In this document: in pieces, positions 6,283 to 8,596 of the stretch
Numbering within the stretch: position 1 is the first letter of the stretch
Layout: each line of letters starts with the position of its first letter
From: Bacillota bacterium
GTDB taxonomy: Bacteria > Bacillota > Limnochordia > JAAZLZ01
Reading direction: 5' to 3'
NCBI GenBank assembly: GCA_012799075.1
Contig: JAAZLZ010000269.1
Span: 1 to 8,596, forward strand
DNA: 8,596 nucleotides
The notes under the pieces: generated by a model
Seen by the model: the letters and a program-made list of their open reading frames with translations, nothing else
Told to the model about the DNA's origin: nothing
Database searches by the model: none
Program-made: the position numbers and the translations under genes

Positions 6283-7472
6283 GGATCGAGGGGGCGGATC
6301 CTGGCCCTGCGGGGCCTGTTGGCATACTGATCCACCAAGGCCTGATAATGATCTGCGAGGCGCTCGGCCATCCGGCGGGAGCTGAAGTCTTGGGCTTTGA
6401 CCTTGGCTTGCCGGCCTAGCCGCGCCTTCAGGTCCGGATCCGACAGGATTTGGTTGACCCGATCGGCAAAGGCCTGGGGGTCCGGCGGGGTAATATAGCC
6501 GTCAACACCGGGCTCGATGGTATCGTTGGTGGCCGGAGCATCGATAGCAACCACTGGCAGCTCGCCGGCCATGGCTTCGGCCAGGACCAGGCCCTGGGTT
6601 TCGGTGACGGAGGGAAAGACGAACACATCCGCGCCCAGGTAGCAGTTGATTACCTCTTCGTGGGGCAGGCTGCCGGTGAAGATCACCTGATCTTCCAACT
6701 TCCTATCCCGAACCATCGCTTCTAGTTCGGACCTGTAGGGTCCATCCCCGACGATGACCAGAACCGACGGCCAATCGATGAGGGGCAGTATGTCCCACAA
6801 AAAGGATACGTTCTTCTCTCTGCCGAGCCGTCCGACAAATAAGAGGATCCGCCTGTCCTTGGGGATCCGGAATTGCTCCCGCAGCCAAGCTTGATTGCCA
6901 CTTTCGTACTTGCCGATGGGAATCCCGGTGGGGATGACGGCGGTGGGCCGGCTAAGTTCATAGGTGGTCTGGAGCCATTCCTCCAGGGAAGGGGAGGGAG
7001 CGACGATCAGGTCGCACTTTTCACAATAGGTATTGAGGAAGTGGATGGTGATTTTCTTGATCACCGGTGTGGCCATGGGTACGTAATGGACGTACTCGGG
7101 GTAGAGGGTATGATGGGTGAACACCAGGGGCAGCTGATGTCGCCTGGCCACCCTGGCAGCAAGCTGTCCCATCAAAAAGGGCGAATGGCTGTGGATTACC
7201 TCAAGCCCCAGTCGCCGAACCAATTGGTTGGTCCGGGGGGATAAAGGTACAGGCAGCACAAAACCGGGGTAGGTGGGGGCCGGTATAGAAAAATAGCGAA
7301 ACACCGGCACCTTCCTGCCCGGAGATGGTTTTTGCATGGAGCGGCTGTACGCCGGTGCAAAGATATAAATCTGGTGGCCTAAATCCAACAGTTCAGAAGT
7401 AAACGTCTTGATCGAACGCACAACACCGCTGACGTAGGGTTCATAGCTGTCGGTGAAGATACCAATGCGCAT
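6279..7472 (-). CDS. GT4-family glycosyltransferase, probably a diacylglycerol glucosyltransferase
   Basis: This 397-residue protein begins at the minus-strand ATG at 7472, with AGGAGA (7481-7486) eight bases upstream. It has the two-domain GT-B fold. The N-terminal acceptor domain begins MRIGIFTDSYEPYVSGVV and carries HSHSPFLMG (94-102) and THHTLYPEYVHYVP (119-132). The last motif closely resembles the Acholeplasma monoglucosyl-diacylglycerol synthase group. The C-terminal nucleotide-sugar domain has VGRLGREKN (213-221, Arg215 and Lys220 as likely phosphate contacts) and the EX7E retaining motif with Glu291 and Glu299 (ETQGLVLAEAMA). It has no signal peptide or membrane helix, which fits a peripheral cytoplasmic-face enzyme making glucolipid from diacylglycerol and UDP-glucose. 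GT4 membership is sure; the lipid acceptor is inference, and a PimB-like mannosyltransferase is the main alternative. The gene follows the ypiB-like gene on the same strand after 85 bases. Confidence 0.92.
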   Translation of the reverse strand: MRIGIFTDSYEPYVSGVVRSIKTFTSELLDLGHQIYIFAPAYSRSMQKPSPGRKVPVFRYFSIPAPTYPGFVLPVPLSPRTNQLVRRLGLEVIHSHSPFLMGQLAARVARRHQLPLVFTHHTLYPEYVHYVPMATPVIKKITIHFLNTYCEKCDLIVAPSPSLEEWLQTTYELSRPTAVIPTGIPIGKYESGNQAWLREQFRIPKDRRILLFVGRLGREKNVSFLWDILPLIDWPSVLVIVGDGPYRSELEAMVRDRKLEDQVIFTGSLPHEEVINCYLGADVFVFPSVTETQGLVLAEAMAGELPVVAIDAPATNDTIEPGVDGYITPPDPQAFADRVNQILSDPDLKARLGRQAKVKAQDFSSRRMAERLADHYQALVDQYANRPRRARIRPLDP

Positions 7473-7539
7473 CCACGCGCTCTCCTATTCTATATTGGAA
7501 GTTACTTCATATGATATCTTCTTATTTGGCCTTTGAATT

Positions 7540-7582
7540 CCTGCCGGCCCCCAAGGATTACCGGGTCTGGGGGCTTAGCAGG
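7540..7582 (-). repeat. Strong hairpin enclosing the ypiB-like stop codon
   Basis: CCTGC (7540-7544) pairs with GCAGG (7578-7582), and GCCCCCA (7547-7553) pairs with TGGGGGC (7568-7574). A small internal loop separates the two stems. The 14-base end loop holds the ypiB-like stop codon (7558-7560). No T-run follows on either strand, so this is not a canonical intrinsic terminator. It could still slow polymerase or protect a 3' end between the ypiB-like and glycosyltransferase genes. Confidence 0.6.
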
Positions 7583-8112
7583 TGTTCTTTCAGCAGTCTG
7601 ACGAGATGGAAAAACTCCTCCCGATTTTGATGATCCAAGGCCTTGTCGATCCGGTAATACAAATGGGCTGTCTGGGCTTGAACAATCAGCTCATCAAGCC
7701 ATGGAGCTTCCAAACCCTGGTTTTCCACAGGTAAGGGCAGCTGGCTGAATTCCACGGGTTGTAGCACCACCTTACTGTATTCCGGCGAAGATTCCCATTC
7801 ATGGAAAAGCAGAGAAACGAACACATCCGTATCGGGGTTAGCCTGTAGATAAGACAGGGCCTCCGCTGGCCGGATTGTCTCCTCCCGCGCATTGCGGAAG
7901 ATGAAGGCTGGACCTTCACAACATATGGTGGATACCACCATCCCTACCGGTAAACCGGTTATGTCATGTACGAAGTGCACCCTGGCCAGGCGATCGGGAT
8001 CCGTCAAGAGATATTCAAATATCGAGTAAACGGCTTCGGACTGTAGACGGTGATTACGCAAAAACCAGAGGATGAACTTCTGCTTTTCCTGAGTATTAAC
8101 CGCTTTTGCCAC
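7558..8112 (-). CDS. ypiB: YpiB/UPF0302-family protein with C-terminal IDEAL domain (ReoY-like)
   Basis: This 184-residue protein starts at the minus-strand GTG at 8112. The main domain (about 8-120) matches the Bacillus YpiB pattern: EKQKFILWFL near the N-terminus, YLLTDPDRLARVHFV (34-48), a Gly/Cys-containing strand leading to GPAFIF, and DTDVFVSLLF (94-103). A variable acidic linker follows. The C-terminus (about 150-176) has the IDEAL-domain pattern LYYRIDKALDHQNREEFF. Total length is normal for the family. In Listeria the homologue ReoY works with ReoM in ClpCP-dependent degradation of MurA, so it controls the first committed step of peptidoglycan synthesis. Whether this protein does the same is inference from homology. 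It is a small soluble cytoplasmic protein. A glycosyltransferase gene lies downstream and a divergent lrgA-like gene lies upstream. An earlier in-frame GTG at 8130 is less likely, because it would place the ribosome site inside the gene. Confidence 0.82.
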   Translation of the reverse strand: MAKAVNTQEKQKFILWFLRNHRLQSEAVYSIFEYLLTDPDRLARVHFVHDITGLPVGMVVSTICCEGPAFIFRNAREETIRPAEALSYLQANPDTDVFVSLLFHEWESSPEYSKVVLQPVEFSQLPLPVENQGLEAPWLDELIVQAQTAHLYYRIDKALDHQNREEFFHLVRLLKEHLLSPQTR

Positions 8113-8120
8113 CGTTTTCG

Positions 8121-8128
8121 CCTCCTCC
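8121..8128 (-). promoter_or_regulatory. Ribosome binding site that sets the ypiB-like start
   Basis: On the minus strand GGAGGAGG ends eight bases before the GTG at 8112, which is ideal spacing. The alternative GTG at 8130 lies immediately upstream of this site and has no good site of its own. Confidence 0.75.
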
Positions 8129-8157
8129 ACCGGATAAATTCTCTGGTCTTAAACTGT

Positions 8158-8179
8158 ATTTCTTCCCCCTAGAAGAAAT
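8158..8179. promoter_or_regulatory. Operator-like perfect inverted repeat between divergent ypiB-like and lrgA-like genes
   Basis: ATTTCTTC (8158-8165) and GAAGAAAT (8172-8179) are perfect reverse complements with a 6-base spacer, CCCCTA. The repeat is centred about 56 bases upstream of the ypiB-like start and about 102 bases upstream of the lrgA-like start. Its size and place fit a dimeric regulator site, but no regulator gene is visible. I could not find convincing -35/-10 pairs on either strand of this 158-base region. Confidence 0.4.
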
Positions 8180-8270
8180 GCCTCTTAGAAATTCCTGTCT
8201 ACGAAGGAACAAAGCTGCCGTCGGCGAAGCTACCATATGCATCATGCAGGCCACTGGAGGTGGATGTTGT

Positions 8271-8596
8271 ATGTTTGAACTACTGAGGGGATTTGCCATC
8301 CTCAGCCTGGCCCAGTTTCTAGGCGAGGTGCTGCGGAGGGTGTTGGGAATACCTATTCCAGGCAACGTGCTCGGCTTTGGTCTATTAGCAGTGGCCCTGT
8401 TTGCCGGCATCATCAGGGTGGAGGCTGTTGCCCAGGCCGCTAAGCTCCTCCTTGACCATCTGACCCTCTTTTTCGCACCGGTCATTGTCGGGATAGTCCT
8501 CTACAAGGAACTCTTCCGCACCCAATGGCTGCCGATGATGTCCGCCATCGTCGTTAGCACGGCCATTACCTTGGTCCTGGTGGGCAAGCTGGCGGA
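8271..8596 (+). CDS. lrgA: CidA/LrgA-family holin-like membrane protein, 3'-truncated by window edge
   Basis: The frame from ATG 8271 stays open to the end of the window, giving 108 residues. GGAGGTGG (8256-8263) lies seven bases upstream of the start. The protein is very hydrophobic, with about four membrane helices. It carries the family landmarks: IPIPGNVLGF at 27-36, and LLLDHLTLFFAPVIVGIV at about 59-76 before a loop with Trp86 (RTQWLP). CidA/LrgA proteins are about 115-150 residues, so little is probably missing. They are holin-like proteins tied to murein hydrolase activity and cell lysis in Staphylococcus, and they have also been linked to small-molecule export such as pyruvate. An lrgB/cidB-type partner would be expected immediately downstream but lies outside the window. 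I cannot tell CidA from LrgA by sequence alone. Confidence 0.88.
   Translation, partial: MFELLRGFAILSLAQFLGEVLRRVLGIPIPGNVLGFGLLAVALFAGIIRVEAVAQAAKLLLDHLTLFFAPVIVGIVLYKELFRTQWLPMMSAIVVSTAITLVLVGKLA

Noticed and set aside
7473..7539. Promoter for the glycosyltransferase in the gap after the ypiB-like gene
   Set aside because: TATCAT- and TATAGA-like -10 sequences exist on the minus strand, but neither has a good -35 at 16-18 bases.
8113..8130. Longer start (GTG 8130) for the ypiB-like gene
   Set aside because: The strong GGAGGAGG would be inside the coding sequence and serves the GTG at 8112 with ideal spacing.
8232..8252. Near-palindrome TGCAT-C-ATGCA upstream of the lrgA-like gene
   Set aside because: Its arms are only five bases with a single central base; likely chance, and much weaker than the repeat at 8158-8179.

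Overview
The window looks like a chromosomal segment from a Gram-positive-lineage bacterium (Bacillota/Firmicutes), probably a clostridial or Limnochordia-like lineage rather than a Bacillus. The clues are the order carD - yacL-type PIN/TRAM gene - ispD/ispF - gltX, which matches the well-known Firmicutes housekeeping block (disA-yacL-ispD-ispF-gltX in Bacillus); strong AGGAGG-type ribosome sites; GTG and TTG starts; and a YpiB/UPF0302 protein with an IDEAL tail, a family I know only from Firmicutes. The DNA is moderately GC-rich by eye. The lineage below phylum level is a guess.

Layout, plus strand, 1-6282: the 3' part of carD (cut by the window edge); a membrane-anchored PIN/TRAM nuclease-like gene; a rho-independent terminator; a fused ispDF gene for two steps of the MEP isoprenoid pathway; a secreted GHL10 glycoside-hydrolase-like protein whose start overlaps the ispDF stop; a secreted RlpA-type (DPBB) peptidoglycan enzyme with an extra conserved N-terminal module; and gltX (glutamyl-tRNA synthetase) 18 bases further on. 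Minus strand, 6279-8112: a GT4 glycosyltransferase of the diacylglycerol-glucosyltransferase type, whose stop codon is interlocked with that of gltX in a shared TTAA, preceded on the same strand by a YpiB/ReoY-like gene. Plus strand from 8271: the start of a CidA/LrgA holin-like membrane protein, divergent from ypiB and cut by the right edge. The intergenic region between these two divergent genes holds a perfect 8-bp inverted repeat with a 6-base spacer.

How the genes fit together: the left part is transcription control (CarD), RNA metabolism (PIN/TRAM, inferred), isoprenoid precursor supply and translation. Two secreted envelope proteins (GHL10 and RlpA) are inserted between ispDF and gltX. 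The right part is also envelope-related: a probable glycolipid synthase, a protein of the family that controls MurA turnover in Listeria, and a murein-hydrolase-export-type membrane protein. Isoprenoids feed undecaprenyl phosphate, so the segment has a loose cell-envelope theme, but that is inference from context.

I see no mobile element, CRISPR array, tRNA or rRNA, and no clear unknown multi-gene system. The most useful leads are the N-terminal module of the RlpA protein, the repeat-rich leader in front of rlpA, the GluRS zinc site with only three of four ligands, the interlocked convergent stops, the stop-codon hairpin of ypiB, and the operator-like repeat between ypiB and lrgA.
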